In this document: positions 1 through 5,903 of the stretch, piece after piece | How positions within the stretch are numbered: the stretch's first letter is position 1 | How the letters are laid out: each line of letters begins with the position of its first letter | Translations under genes and position numbers: made by a program | Notes under the pieces: generated by a model | The model's input: only the letters and a program-made list of their open reading frames with translations | The model's database searches: none | Told to the model about the DNA's origin: nothing | NCBI GenBank assembly: GCA_027043985.1 | Contig: JALUDQ010000037.1 | Coordinates: forward strand, 1-6,025 | Direction: 5' to 3' | DNA: 6,025 nucleotides | Source: Desulfurococcales archaeon | GTDB lineage: Archaea; Thermoproteota; Thermoprotei_A; Sulfolobales; WANQ01

Positions 1-20
1 CTCTTAGACTTTTCGCTAGT

Positions 21-26
21 GGTGAG
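21..26 (+). promoter_or_regulatory. Ribosome binding site of the radical SAM gene
   Basis: GGTGAG lies 8 bases before the ATG at 35 and matches the archaeal Shine-Dalgarno GGAGGTGA. It supports that ATG as the start. In-frame stops (TAG at 17, TGA at 23) just upstream rule out a longer protein. Confidence 0.65.
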
Positions 27-34
27 AGAATACT

Positions 35-1132
35 ATGGAGCCCGTAGAAAAAGTAGTAAAGAGGAAACATGGAGTAAGAGAAGCAAGGCTATGGGAGCCC
101 CTATCAAATAATCGTGTAAAATGTAATCTCTGCCACCGCAGATGCATTATAGCTGAGAACAGATATGGTGTCTGTGGTGTTAGAGCAAACTATAAGGGCA
201 AGCTATATACACTAGTCTACGGATTACTAACGGCGGCAAACGTTGACCCGATAGAGAAGAAACCCCTAATGCACTTCTATCCAGGTTCAAGCGTTCTCTC
301 AATATCAACAGCTGGATGCAACTTCTTCTGTCAATTCTGCCAAAACTGGACCATCAGTCAGATAAGATACGACTCAGTCTACGGCAACCCCGCTGCACCC
401 GAAGAAGTCGTAAAATGGGTCTTGGAGACAAATTCGGATGGAATAAGCTATACCTATAATGAGCCAACAGTATTCTTTGAATTCATGTATGATACAGCAA
501 AACTGGCAAAGAAGTATGGATTATTTAATACCATGGTAACAAATGGTTACATGACTCCGGAAGCCGTTGATGAACTAGGACCATATATGGATGCAGCAAC
601 GGTAGACTTTAAGGGAGGAGGCAATAAGGAATTCTACCGCAAGTTCATATTCGTACCCGACCCCGAAAAAATATTTGAAACACTTCAAGCAATGAAGGAT
701 AAAGGTTGGTGGATTGAGATAACAAACCTAGTTGTACCAAAATACGGCGATAAAAAAGAAGATGTTAAAAAACTCGCTAGATGGATAGTAGAAAACCTGG
801 GCCCCGAAACACCCTTCCATCTCCTAAGATTTCATCCCGACTATAAAATGATAGACGTACCCCCAACACCTGTTGAGAAGCTTGAAGAATTAGCAAGAGT
901 CGCTGAGGAAGAGGGACTAAAACACGTTTACCTAGGCAATGTTCCAGGCCACCCCAAGGAACATACTTATTGTCCAAGATGCGGAGCATTACTGATAAAG
1001 AGGTATGGCTTCTACATACTCGAATACAATATAACGAAAGACGGTAGATGTCCTAAATGCGGCTACAAAGTAAATATTAAAGGAGAATTTAGAGGAAAGA
1101 AGAGTTCCCTATACTGGTATTCAATGATATAA
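35..1132 (+). CDS. amrS: AmmeMemoRadiSam system radical SAM enzyme
   Basis: A 365-residue cytosolic radical SAM protein of the family related to pyruvate formate-lyase activating enzymes. It should bind a 4Fe-4S cluster and cleave S-adenosylmethionine to make a radical; the substrate in archaea is not established. The radical SAM CxxxCxxC motif is C95, C99, C102 (GCNFFCQFCQNW). An N-terminal cysteine set, C30, C33, C37 and C47, is typical of this family, as is the stretch SYTYNEPTVFFEF near 138-150. The C-terminus (313-342) is a zinc-ribbon-like pair, CPRC and CPKC, following the family motif YLGNVPGH. Length and order match full-length AmrS, so it appears intact. Family partners AMMECR1 and Memo are not in this window. 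The GPN GTPase starts 19 bases downstream, so co-transcription is likely. Family assignment is confident; the reaction is unknown. Confidence 0.92.
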   Translation: MEPVEKVVKRKHGVREARLWEPLSNNRVKCNLCHRRCIIAENRYGVCGVRANYKGKLYTLVYGLLTAANVDPIEKKPLMHFYPGSSVLSISTAGCNFFCQFCQNWTISQIRYDSVYGNPAAPEEVVKWVLETNSDGISYTYNEPTVFFEFMYDTAKLAKKYGLFNTMVTNGYMTPEAVDELGPYMDAATVDFKGGGNKEFYRKFIFVPDPEKIFETLQAMKDKGWWIEITNLVVPKYGDKKEDVKKLARWIVENLGPETPFHLLRFHPDYKMIDVPPTPVEKLEELARVAEEEGLKHVYLGNVPGHPKEHTYCPRCGALLIKRYGFYILEYNITKDGRCPKCGYKVNIKGEFRGKKSSLYWYSMI

Positions 1133-1143
1133 ACCCTAGTGGC

Positions 1144-1149
1144 TGATCC
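1144..1149 (+). promoter_or_regulatory. Unusual ribosome binding site of the GPN GTPase
   Basis: There is no GGAGG before the ATG at 1152. TGATCC, two bases before it, matches the distal half of the full archaeal Shine-Dalgarno (AGGAGGTGATCC). It sits in the register that would place the GGAGG position 8 bases from the start. It may be a degenerate site, or translation may be coupled to the upstream gene. Confidence 0.35.
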
Positions 1150-1151
1150 AG

Positions 1152-1946
1152 ATGCCCTATTACATAGTAATGGTTGGACCAGCGGGATCAGGTAAATCAT
1201 ACCTAACATCAGCGCTAAGCGAATGGTTGGAGGATCAACAATTAAGTGTTCTGCGATTGAATATGGATCCAGCAGCTGAATGGCTCCCCTACTCGCCAGA
1301 TATTGATGTTAGAGAATACGTTGATGCTAAAAAGGTAATGAAAGAATACAATCTAGGCCCAAATGGTGCACTAATAGTATCAGTAGACATGCTTGTAAAC
1401 CACATTGATAAGATAAAAGAGGAGCTAGACTCTGTCAGACCGAATTACGTTATAATAGACTCGCCGGGCCAGCTAGAACTATTTGCATTCCGCACCTCTG
1501 GTCCATTAGTACTAGATCAGCTAGTTGGCGGGGATAAGGTAGCTTCTCTATTCCTACTAGACGCAACATATGTGACCTCGCCATCAATATATGCTTCAAT
1601 GCTTATGCTTCTCGCATCAGTTTTCGTGAGATTAAAGAAACCATTAATACCAGTACTCTCAAAGACGGATATGGTCTCAAGAAAACACGTAGAAAAACTA
1701 TTATCATGGTCTGAAGACCCACTCATTTTCTCTGAAGCATTATCCGAGGAAACTCGCAGGGACATGCAATTATCGATGTTGGCGCAGAACATTGTAGACT
1801 TGCTTGAGAACCTAGGTTTATCGTGGATACCCATACCAGTATCAAGTCTAACAGGGACTGGCTTAAGCGAAGTCTATGCAGCTCTCCAACGTATATTTAG
1901 TGGTGGCGAAGACTTCTTAACCGAAGAACCTTCGGGAAGACTATGA
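1152..1946 (+). CDS. GPN-loop GTPase
   Basis: A 264-residue P-loop GTPase of the GPN family (eukaryotic GPN1/XAB1-GPN3 relatives; archaea usually have one that forms a homodimer). The eukaryotic proteins assist RNA polymerase II assembly and nuclear import; the archaeal role is much less clear. Visible motifs in order: Walker A GPAGSGKS (9-16), the diagnostic GPN loop (G69-P70-N71 in NLGPNGAL), the G3 motif DSPGQ (103-107), the G4 motif SKTD (170-173) and a G5-like VSSLTGTG (230-237). All nucleotide-binding elements are present and the length is normal, so the gene looks functional. The last dozen residues are acidic and probably disordered. The 19-base gap to the radical SAM gene suggests one transcript. 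The ATG start is fixed by the Walker A motif beginning at residue 9, leaving little room for a shorter form. Confidence 0.95.
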   Translation: MPYYIVMVGPAGSGKSYLTSALSEWLEDQQLSVLRLNMDPAAEWLPYSPDIDVREYVDAKKVMKEYNLGPNGALIVSVDMLVNHIDKIKEELDSVRPNYVIIDSPGQLELFAFRTSGPLVLDQLVGGDKVASLFLLDATYVTSPSIYASMLMLLASVFVRLKKPLIPVLSKTDMVSRKHVEKLLSWSEDPLIFSEALSEETRRDMQLSMLAQNIVDLLENLGLSWIPIPVSSLTGTGLSEVYAALQRIFSGGEDFLTEEPSGRL

Positions 1947-1985
1947 TAGTATTTATTGATTACGTTTTTAGGAGTTAGGCTCAAA

Positions 1986-2001
1986 TAGTAGTATTCTACT
2001 A
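1986..2001 (+). repeat. Perfect 6-bp hairpin in the spacer before the ACD beta gene
   Basis: TAGTAG (1986-1991), a four-base TATT loop, then CTACTA (1996-2001) form a perfect short inverted repeat. It lies 40 bases after the GTPase stop and 47 before the next start. A T-rich run (TTTATTGATTACGTTTTTAG, about 1953-1972) precedes it and could be the GTPase termination zone. The hairpin may be a leader structure, an operator half-site pair or chance. Confidence 0.35.
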
Positions 2002-2034
2002 AGACGCTTGGATTAAAACTTTGGAATACATAGC

Positions 2035-2040
2035 GAGGTG
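2035..2040 (+). promoter_or_regulatory. Ribosome binding site deciding a TTG start
   Basis: GAGGTG ends 8 bases before the TTG at 2049 and strongly supports that non-ATG start. The GTG at 2044 is out of frame and too close. A TATA-like stretch (GATTAAAACT, 2011-2020) lies upstream, but it would place transcription start on the binding site itself, so the promoter of this gene is not settled. Confidence 0.65.
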
Positions 2041-2048
2041 TACGTGTT

Positions 2049-2756
2049 TTGTCTAAGGTAAAAGAAATAATATCTAAAGCATTAAGCGAAAATAGATCAA
2101 AGCTCCTAGAACACGAGGCATACAAGGTTCTCGAAGAATACAGTATACCAGTACCAGGCTATGGCCTCGCAACTACAGCGGAAGAAGCAGTAGAGCTAGC
2201 AGAAAAAATCGGCTACCCAGTAGTATTGAAAATAGTATCTCCAGACATAGTACACAAGAGTGATGTGGGAGGAGTAATACTTAACCTAAAGTCAGCAGAA
2301 GAAGTAAAGAACGCATTCAACAAGATATTAGAAAACGTTAAGAAACATGCACCAAACGCTAGAATAGCTGGCGTACTAGTACAGGAAATGGTTCCGGAAG
2401 ATGTAGAAGTAATAGTAGGTTCAACAAGAGACCCCATCTTCGGCCCCGTAGTAATGTTTGGCTTAGGCGGTGTCTTCGTAGAGGTATTAAAGGATGTATC
2501 CTTCCGAGTAGTTCCGTTAACAGAACGTGACGCCGAGGAAATGTTATCAGAAATAAAGGCAAAGAAAATACTAGACGGATACCGCCATATAAAGCCGAGA
2601 GACAAGAAAGCAATAGTTAAGATTATTCTAGGGGTATCAAAGATCATGGAAGAAAACCCAGAGATATCCGAATTAGACCTTAACCCAATAATGGTATTTC
2701 CCGAGGGACAAGGTGCTAAAGTAGCTGATGTGAGAATAATAGTGAAAAAACAGTAA
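2049..2756 (+). CDS. acdB: ADP-forming acetate/acyl-CoA synthetase, beta (ATP-grasp) subunit
   Basis: A 235-residue small subunit of ADP-forming acyl-CoA synthetase (ACD). With the alpha subunit it converts acyl-CoA, ADP and phosphate to acid, CoA and ATP, the ATP-yielding step of peptide and sugar fermentation in anaerobic archaea. The ATP-grasp fold shows as EYSIPVPGYGLATTAEEA (30-47), then GYPVVLKIVSPDIVHKSDVGGV (55-76). H69 fits the second phosphohistidine of the beta subunit (His71 in well-studied ACDs). GSTRDPIFGPVVMFGLGG (133-150) is the glycine-rich loop, and ELDLNPI (208-214) carries the C-terminal metal-binding Asp and Asn. Length matches stand-alone beta subunits (about 230 residues). 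Starts with TTG. No alpha subunit gene is in the window, as in genomes where alpha and beta lie at separate loci. Acyl specificity cannot be read from the sequence. Confidence 0.93.
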   Translation: MSKVKEIISKALSENRSKLLEHEAYKVLEEYSIPVPGYGLATTAEEAVELAEKIGYPVVLKIVSPDIVHKSDVGGVILNLKSAEEVKNAFNKILENVKKHAPNARIAGVLVQEMVPEDVEVIVGSTRDPIFGPVVMFGLGGVFVEVLKDVSFRVVPLTERDAEEMLSEIKAKKILDGYRHIKPRDKKAIVKIILGVSKIMEENPEISELDLNPIMVFPEGQGAKVADVRIIVKKQ

Positions 2757-2757
2757 C

Positions 2758-2800
2758 GGGGAATACAAACTATTTTAATATCCCCCAGCATTATTTCTTA
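2758..2800 (+). terminator. Possible terminator after the ACD beta gene
   Basis: GGGGA (2758-2762), directly after the stop codon, can pair with TCCCC (2781-2785) around an AT-rich 18-base loop, and a T-rich run follows (TTATTTCTTATC, 2791-2802). Archaeal termination relies mainly on U-rich tracts, so the tract is the more convincing part. The loop segment TATTTTAATAT (2771-2781) also resembles a TATA box and could be an alternative promoter for the coiled-coil gene. Confidence 0.35.
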
Positions 2801-2828
2801 TCAAACTCTCAAAGCAACCATAACTCTG

Positions 2829-2834
2829 TATAAA
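2829..2834 (+). promoter_or_regulatory. TATA box of the coiled-coil gene
   Basis: TATAAA at 2829-2834 predicts transcription start about 26 bases on, near 2857. That leaves a roughly 19-base leader holding the ribosome binding site GAGGG (2863-2867), which ends 8 bases before the TTG at 2876. Spacing of all three elements is mutually consistent. Confidence 0.5.
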
Positions 2835-2862
2835 CAAGTCCACGAATCAATAATTAGGAAGC

Positions 2863-2867
2863 GAGGG
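2863..2867 (+). promoter_or_regulatory. Ribosome binding site deciding a TTG start
   Basis: GAGGG lies 8 bases before TTG at 2876. The first in-frame ATG is codon 30, inside the first helix, so starting there would remove the start of the coiled coil. TTG is preferred. Confidence 0.55.
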
Positions 2868-2875
2868 CTAAATAC

Positions 2876-3763
2876 TTGGAAGCACAGAGTCCAGAAGCAG
2901 TAAAGCTATTAGAAGAAATAGATGCTCTACGCGAAAAGATAAGATCATTAAAAGAGAAGAGAATGGAGCTGATAGAGAAGGTACGCGTTCTACGTGATAA
3001 GAAAAGGGAGCTAATAGGAAGACGTAGAGAGCTAATAGAAGAAGCCAGAAAACTGAGAGAAGAGAGGAAAAAATTGGTAGAAGACGTAAGATCGCTGAGA
3101 GCGAGGCGTAAGGAGCTAAGAGATAGGCTTAGAGAGTTAATAAACGATATAAACAATAAGAAGAAGATTATAAGCCAGGTACAGAGCAAGCTTAGAGTAC
3201 CTATACATGTTATCCAGAGAAGACTCCAACAACTCGAATGGAGGCAAATGACGAGTGTTCTAAGCGTTGAAGAGGAGAACGAGATAATCCAGGAGATAGC
3301 GCGACTAGAAGAGTTACTAGAACAAGCATATAAGGCCAAGCAGATAAAACAAGAGGTCTATGAATCAAAAGCCGAGCTCATGAAGCTAAGATTAGAGCTA
3401 AGCGATGTATCTTCAAAGCTTTCAGAAAAGAGTCAGAAGATAACAAATATTGATGGAAAACTCTCCGAGTTAAGTAAGAGTATAGATGAGTTATCTCAGA
3501 AAATAGGCGCGTTAAACGAGGAAATACAACAATATTCTCAAGAGATAGATAGGCTTACCAATGAACTACAAGAACTATACAATCAGCTAAGGACTAAGAG
3601 ACAAGAATACAACAAGATAATAGAAGAACAACAAAAACGTATGACCGAGAAAATACTAGCCGAGAAGAAGAGAAGAATTGAGGAAAAAATAGCCAAGTCT
3701 AAAACCAAGCGTCTAAGCTTGGAAGAATTAAAACTTCTCTATGGTGAAATAGAAGAAGAGTAA
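2876..3763 (+). CDS. Archaeal coiled-coil protein (COG1340-like)
   Basis: A 295-residue, almost entirely helical, highly charged protein with no signal peptide or membrane segment. It resembles a conserved archaeal coiled-coil family (COG1340-like) with no firmly known function; some database relatives are misnamed phosphoserine phosphatase. Helix 1 (about 8-105) is rich in K, R and E with hydrophobics in strict heptads: RMELI, KRELI, RRELI, RKKLV and RKELR begin at 29, 43, 50, 64 and 78, all offset by multiples of 7. A central segment, about 108-150, breaks the pattern (LRVPIHVIQRRLQQLEWRQ, then TSVLSVEEENEII) and is the most family-like part; it holds the only Trp (W122). Helix 2 (about 150-270) is richer in Q, S and N. 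The tail KTKRLSLEELKLLYGEIEEE is acidic and amphipathic. An antiparallel hairpin folding at the centre is inferred. It has its own promoter. Confidence 0.85.
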   Translation: MEAQSPEAVKLLEEIDALREKIRSLKEKRMELIEKVRVLRDKKRELIGRRRELIEEARKLREERKKLVEDVRSLRARRKELRDRLRELINDINNKKKIISQVQSKLRVPIHVIQRRLQQLEWRQMTSVLSVEEENEIIQEIARLEELLEQAYKAKQIKQEVYESKAELMKLRLELSDVSSKLSEKSQKITNIDGKLSELSKSIDELSQKIGALNEEIQQYSQEIDRLTNELQELYNQLRTKRQEYNKIIEEQQKRMTEKILAEKKRRIEEKIAKSKTKRLSLEELKLLYGEIEEE

Positions 3764-3821
3764 ATGTAACATGAGCAGCTAAGCATACATAACGTAGTTG
3801 TTGTTAGAGGAAAATTATTTT

Positions 3822-3847
3822 CTACAGTAAACTATGTAGTATTTAGA
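3822..3847 (+). promoter_or_regulatory. Hairpin and TATA-like box upstream of the DUF373 gene
   Basis: CTACA (3822-3826) and TGTAG (3835-3839) form a 5-bp inverted repeat with an 8-base loop. It directly abuts TATTTAGA (3840-3847), a TATA-like box. Transcription from this box would start near 3868-3870, close to the GTG at 3866, suggesting a nearly leaderless mRNA. An alternative AT-rich box (AAATTATTTT, about 3812-3821) would give a leader of about 24 bases. Confidence 0.35.
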
Positions 3848-3865
3848 GGCTCTACACTCTGTAAG

Positions 3866-4990
3866 GTGAATAGACTGTCTAAAAGTGATAGTAGCCGAAC
3901 AATGAGGACTAAACGCATACTTGTATTAGCAGTCGATGTAGATGACGATATTGGTAGAGCGGGTATAAAGACACCCGTTATCGGTAAGGCTAGTCTAATG
4001 AAGGCGGCAGTAGACTTTGCCTTGAAGAGACCAGAGGACTCGGATACAAACGTACTATTTTCTGCATTATCCCTTGCCGAGAAGTTATCTAAGGAAGGCT
4101 ATGACGCCGAAGTAGCTGTTGTTGCAGGTGATCCCATAGATCCTATAAAAGCTGATCTCCGAATACGAGAACAAGTTGAAGCCATTGTAAAAGCATTGAA
4201 TGTTGATGGAATAGTTTTAGTAAGCGATGGTGCTGAAGATGAACGAGTAATACCAATACTCCAAAGCATAGCTCCTATAATATCAGTTAAAAGAGTAGTC
4301 GTGGAGCAACTTAGAGGAGTAGAGGAAACATATATCCTAATAGGAAGATACATAAAAAAGATAATAGAGGAACCACGCTTTGCACGCCTATTCCTAGGAG
4401 TCCCAGGGATGATTTTAGCAATAATATCAGCTCTCGCCTTACTCAATATGCTTCAATATGCTTTAACAGTAGCTTTCCTCATAATCGGGCTGGCTATGAT
4501 TGTTAGAGGCTTCGAGTTAGACCAGAAAATACAGGATTGGTGGGCTTCATCACCTATAACATCGGTTGCATTGATTTTGTCTTCAATATCTTTTGCTATA
4601 GGTATAGGTGTCGCTGTTTTCTCCATTCAGCAGACAACATCAACAATACACGCTATAGCTACAGCAATAAATGTTCTAACACCCTTCATAGGGTTTAGTG
4701 TAACAGCAATTTTTACTGCGCGAGCCATAGTCAAGATAATGAGTAATGATACAAGAGTATGGCATGATGTAGCTGGGCTTATAATAACAGCTATGATGGT
4801 TATAGCCTTATACAATCTAGCCCAAACGCTAGGTAAACTTCCCGCAACTGCTGGCCCAGAATCTGTTCTCAATGCAATAATAGAATCACGCATTCTCTTA
4901 TGGTTGTTTGCTACGATAATAGTGGCAATAATATTAACAACATTCTTCACATTAGTTGAAGACAAGTTAAGGTCTATGATAAAGCGATGA
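3866..4990 (+). CDS. DUF373 family membrane protein
   Basis: A 374-residue protein (from GTG) of the archaeal DUF373 family (COG2237), function unknown. The N-terminal half (about 17-168) is a soluble alpha/beta domain with conserved acidic motifs: LAVDVDDDIGRAGIKTPVIG (21-40), RPEDSDTN (55-62), VVAGDP (85-90) and VSDGAEDERVIP (119-130). These could bind metal or phosphate, which is inference. The C-terminal half has about six hydrophobic segments, near 175-192, 196-214, 231-253, 263-287, 300-320 and 342-363, followed by a basic tail (KLRSMIKR). There is no signal peptide, so the soluble domain is probably cytoplasmic. The start is unsure: neither GTG 3866 nor ATG 3902 (codon 13) has a well-spaced ribosome binding site, and the family core begins just after codon 16, so either could be right. 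It converges on the prenyltransferase with a 19-base gap. Confidence 0.88.
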   Translation: MNRLSKSDSSRTMRTKRILVLAVDVDDDIGRAGIKTPVIGKASLMKAAVDFALKRPEDSDTNVLFSALSLAEKLSKEGYDAEVAVVAGDPIDPIKADLRIREQVEAIVKALNVDGIVLVSDGAEDERVIPILQSIAPIISVKRVVVEQLRGVEETYILIGRYIKKIIEEPRFARLFLGVPGMILAIISALALLNMLQYALTVAFLIIGLAMIVRGFELDQKIQDWWASSPITSVALILSSISFAIGIGVAVFSIQQTTSTIHAIATAINVLTPFIGFSVTAIFTARAIVKIMSNDTRVWHDVAGLIITAMMVIALYNLAQTLGKLPATAGPESVLNAIIESRILLWLFATIIVAIILTTFFTLVEDKLRSMIKR

Positions 4991-5003
4991 GAAATAGTTC
5001 TAA

Positions 5004-5049
5004 TAGATCTTATCTGCCGAACCGGCGTTCACGTTTCTGATAAGATCTA
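5004..5049. repeat. Nested inverted repeat at the convergent gene junction
   Basis: TAGATCTTATC (5004-5014) and GATAAGATCTA (5039-5049) are perfect 11-bp reverse complements around a 24-base loop. The loop itself contains GCCG-AAC-CGGC (5016-5026), a 4-bp hairpin. The left arm spans the prenyltransferase stop codon and its downstream flank; the right arm lies in its last codons. In RNA from either strand it would form a strong two-level stem-loop. Possible roles are bidirectional 3' end formation or transcript protection. Confidence 0.6.
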
Positions 5050-5825
5050 ATAGCCCTCCACAAATCGATTCTACGGAAATCCGGCCAGTAGACTTCGCAG
5101 AAATATAGTTCACTATAAGCTGACTGCCATAGTAAAAAGTTGCTTATCCTCTCTTCACCCGACGTCCTAATTATCAAGTCGGGATCAGGTACACCATTTG
5201 TATACAAGTATTTTGAAAACAAGTTTTCATCTATATCATTAACACTAATACGATTCAATGATACATCAAGAGCAATTCTCCTAACAGCATCAACTATCTC
5301 TTGCCTCCCACCATAACATAACGCTATGTTCAATACATGTTTTCTAGGATAAGTCGAGGTCAATTTCTCAATTTTCCTAGACAGCTCTATTAGATCTCTG
5401 GGAATAAGCTCCTCCCTGCCAAGGACATGGATTTTTACACCGCGTTCCCTAAAGTAGTCTATATTTTCTATAACCTCGTTTAAGGCTCTCCTCATTAAGT
5501 CGAAAAGCCTCTTCCTCTCCTCCAAGCTTCTCCGGGTACAGTTTTCAGAAGACATTGCATAGATAGTTACGACTTCTATTCCAAGATCCCATATCCAGTC
5601 TAGTACCTCTTTAAGACGCTTATAGCCAAACTCGTGTCCGAGCCAGGGGGGTAAGTCTCTTAGTCTAGCCCAGCGTCTATTACCATCGGGTATTATGGCT
5701 ACGTGTCTAGGCATTCTTCCATTCTTTATCTGGATCCAGAGCCACTTCTCGTATACCTTGTATACAGGTTTTAGCATTATCCTCGAAAGCTTCATTGCTG
5801 AGGCCTTTAACTGCTTCTTTAGCAT
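5010..5825 (-). CDS. uppS: Cis-prenyltransferase (polyprenyl diphosphate synthase, UppS/DHDDS family)
   Basis: A 271-residue enzyme that extends a short allylic diphosphate with isopentenyl diphosphate in cis, making the long polyprenyl chain of the archaeal glycan carrier lipid used in N-glycosylation. Motifs map onto E. coli UppS: PDGNRRWA (46-53) with D47 as catalytic Asp26; H64 as His43; SSEN (92-95) as Ser71-Asn74; RTSGE plus RIS giving R220, R226 and S228 as Arg194, Arg200 and Ser202; and E239 as Glu213. NIALCYGGRQEI (166-177) and the C-terminal RERRFG are family hallmarks. All key residues are present. The 40-residue leader before the first motif is basic and amphipathic and may bind membrane. 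The ATG at 5825 has a good ribosome binding site; M11 is an alternative. Chain length cannot be told from sequence. It is divergent from the DUF84 gene. Confidence 0.95.
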   Translation of the reverse strand: MLKKQLKASAMKLSRIMLKPVYKVYEKWLWIQIKNGRMPRHVAIIPDGNRRWARLRDLPPWLGHEFGYKRLKEVLDWIWDLGIEVVTIYAMSSENCTRRSLEERKRLFDLMRRALNEVIENIDYFRERGVKIHVLGREELIPRDLIELSRKIEKLTSTYPRKHVLNIALCYGGRQEIVDAVRRIALDVSLNRISVNDIDENLFSKYLYTNGVPDPDLIIRTSGEERISNFLLWQSAYSELYFCEVYWPDFRRIDLWRAIRSYQKRERRFGR

Positions 5826-5830
5826 AGAGT

Positions 5831-5836
5831 CTCCCC
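5831..5836 (-). promoter_or_regulatory. Ribosome binding site of the prenyltransferase
   Basis: On the minus strand GGGGAG lies 5 bases before the ATG whose first base is 5825, supporting this start over the in-frame ATG ten codons further in. Confidence 0.55.
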
Positions 5837-5874
5837 AAACCCGTCTAGAAGGACTGGGTAGGGGGAGGCGTTCG

Positions 5875-5881
5875 CTTAAAT
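5875..5881 (-). promoter_or_regulatory. TATA-like box of the prenyltransferase
   Basis: ATTTAAG on the minus strand predicts transcription start near 5852 and a leader of about 27 bases containing the ribosome binding site. The segment between box and start is pyrimidine-rich on this strand. Confidence 0.4.
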
Positions 5882-5895
5882 GTAGGGAAAACCAG

Positions 5896-5903
5896 TTTTT
5901 AAG
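5896..5903 (+). promoter_or_regulatory. TATA-like box of the DUF84 gene
   Basis: TTTTTAAG predicts transcription start near 5925, giving a short leader of about 13 bases with the ribosome binding site right after it. It sits only about 14 bases from the oppositely directed box of the prenyltransferase, so the two promoters share one bidirectional region. Confidence 0.4.

Noticed and set aside
1..34. End of an upstream gene at the left edge
   Set aside because: Two frames stay open past the edge, but 34 bases are too few to recognise a protein or choose a frame.
565..575. TTGATGAA on the plus strand, resembling a C box
   Set aside because: It does not fit the purine-first consensus, has no D box nearby and is inside amrS.
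2213..2791. 192-codon minus-strand open frame opposite the ACD beta gene
   Set aside because: It lies antisense to a clearly recognised gene and has a low-complexity Thr/Ser/Ile composition typical of a shadow frame.
2854..3339. Long minus-strand open frame opposite the coiled-coil gene
   Set aside because: Its Ser/Leu-rich composition is the mirror of Glu/Lys/Arg-rich codons on the other strand, and no ribosome binding site or family resemblance is visible.
3764..3865. Possible tiny peptide gene in the spacer (ATGAGCAGCTAA near 3770)
   Set aside because: Only three codons before a stop; no longer frame with a ribosome binding site is present.
4546..4552. GTGATGA on the minus strand, resembling a C box of a C/D guide RNA
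   Set aside because: No CTGA D box follows within about 60 bases, and it lies inside the DUF373 coding sequence.
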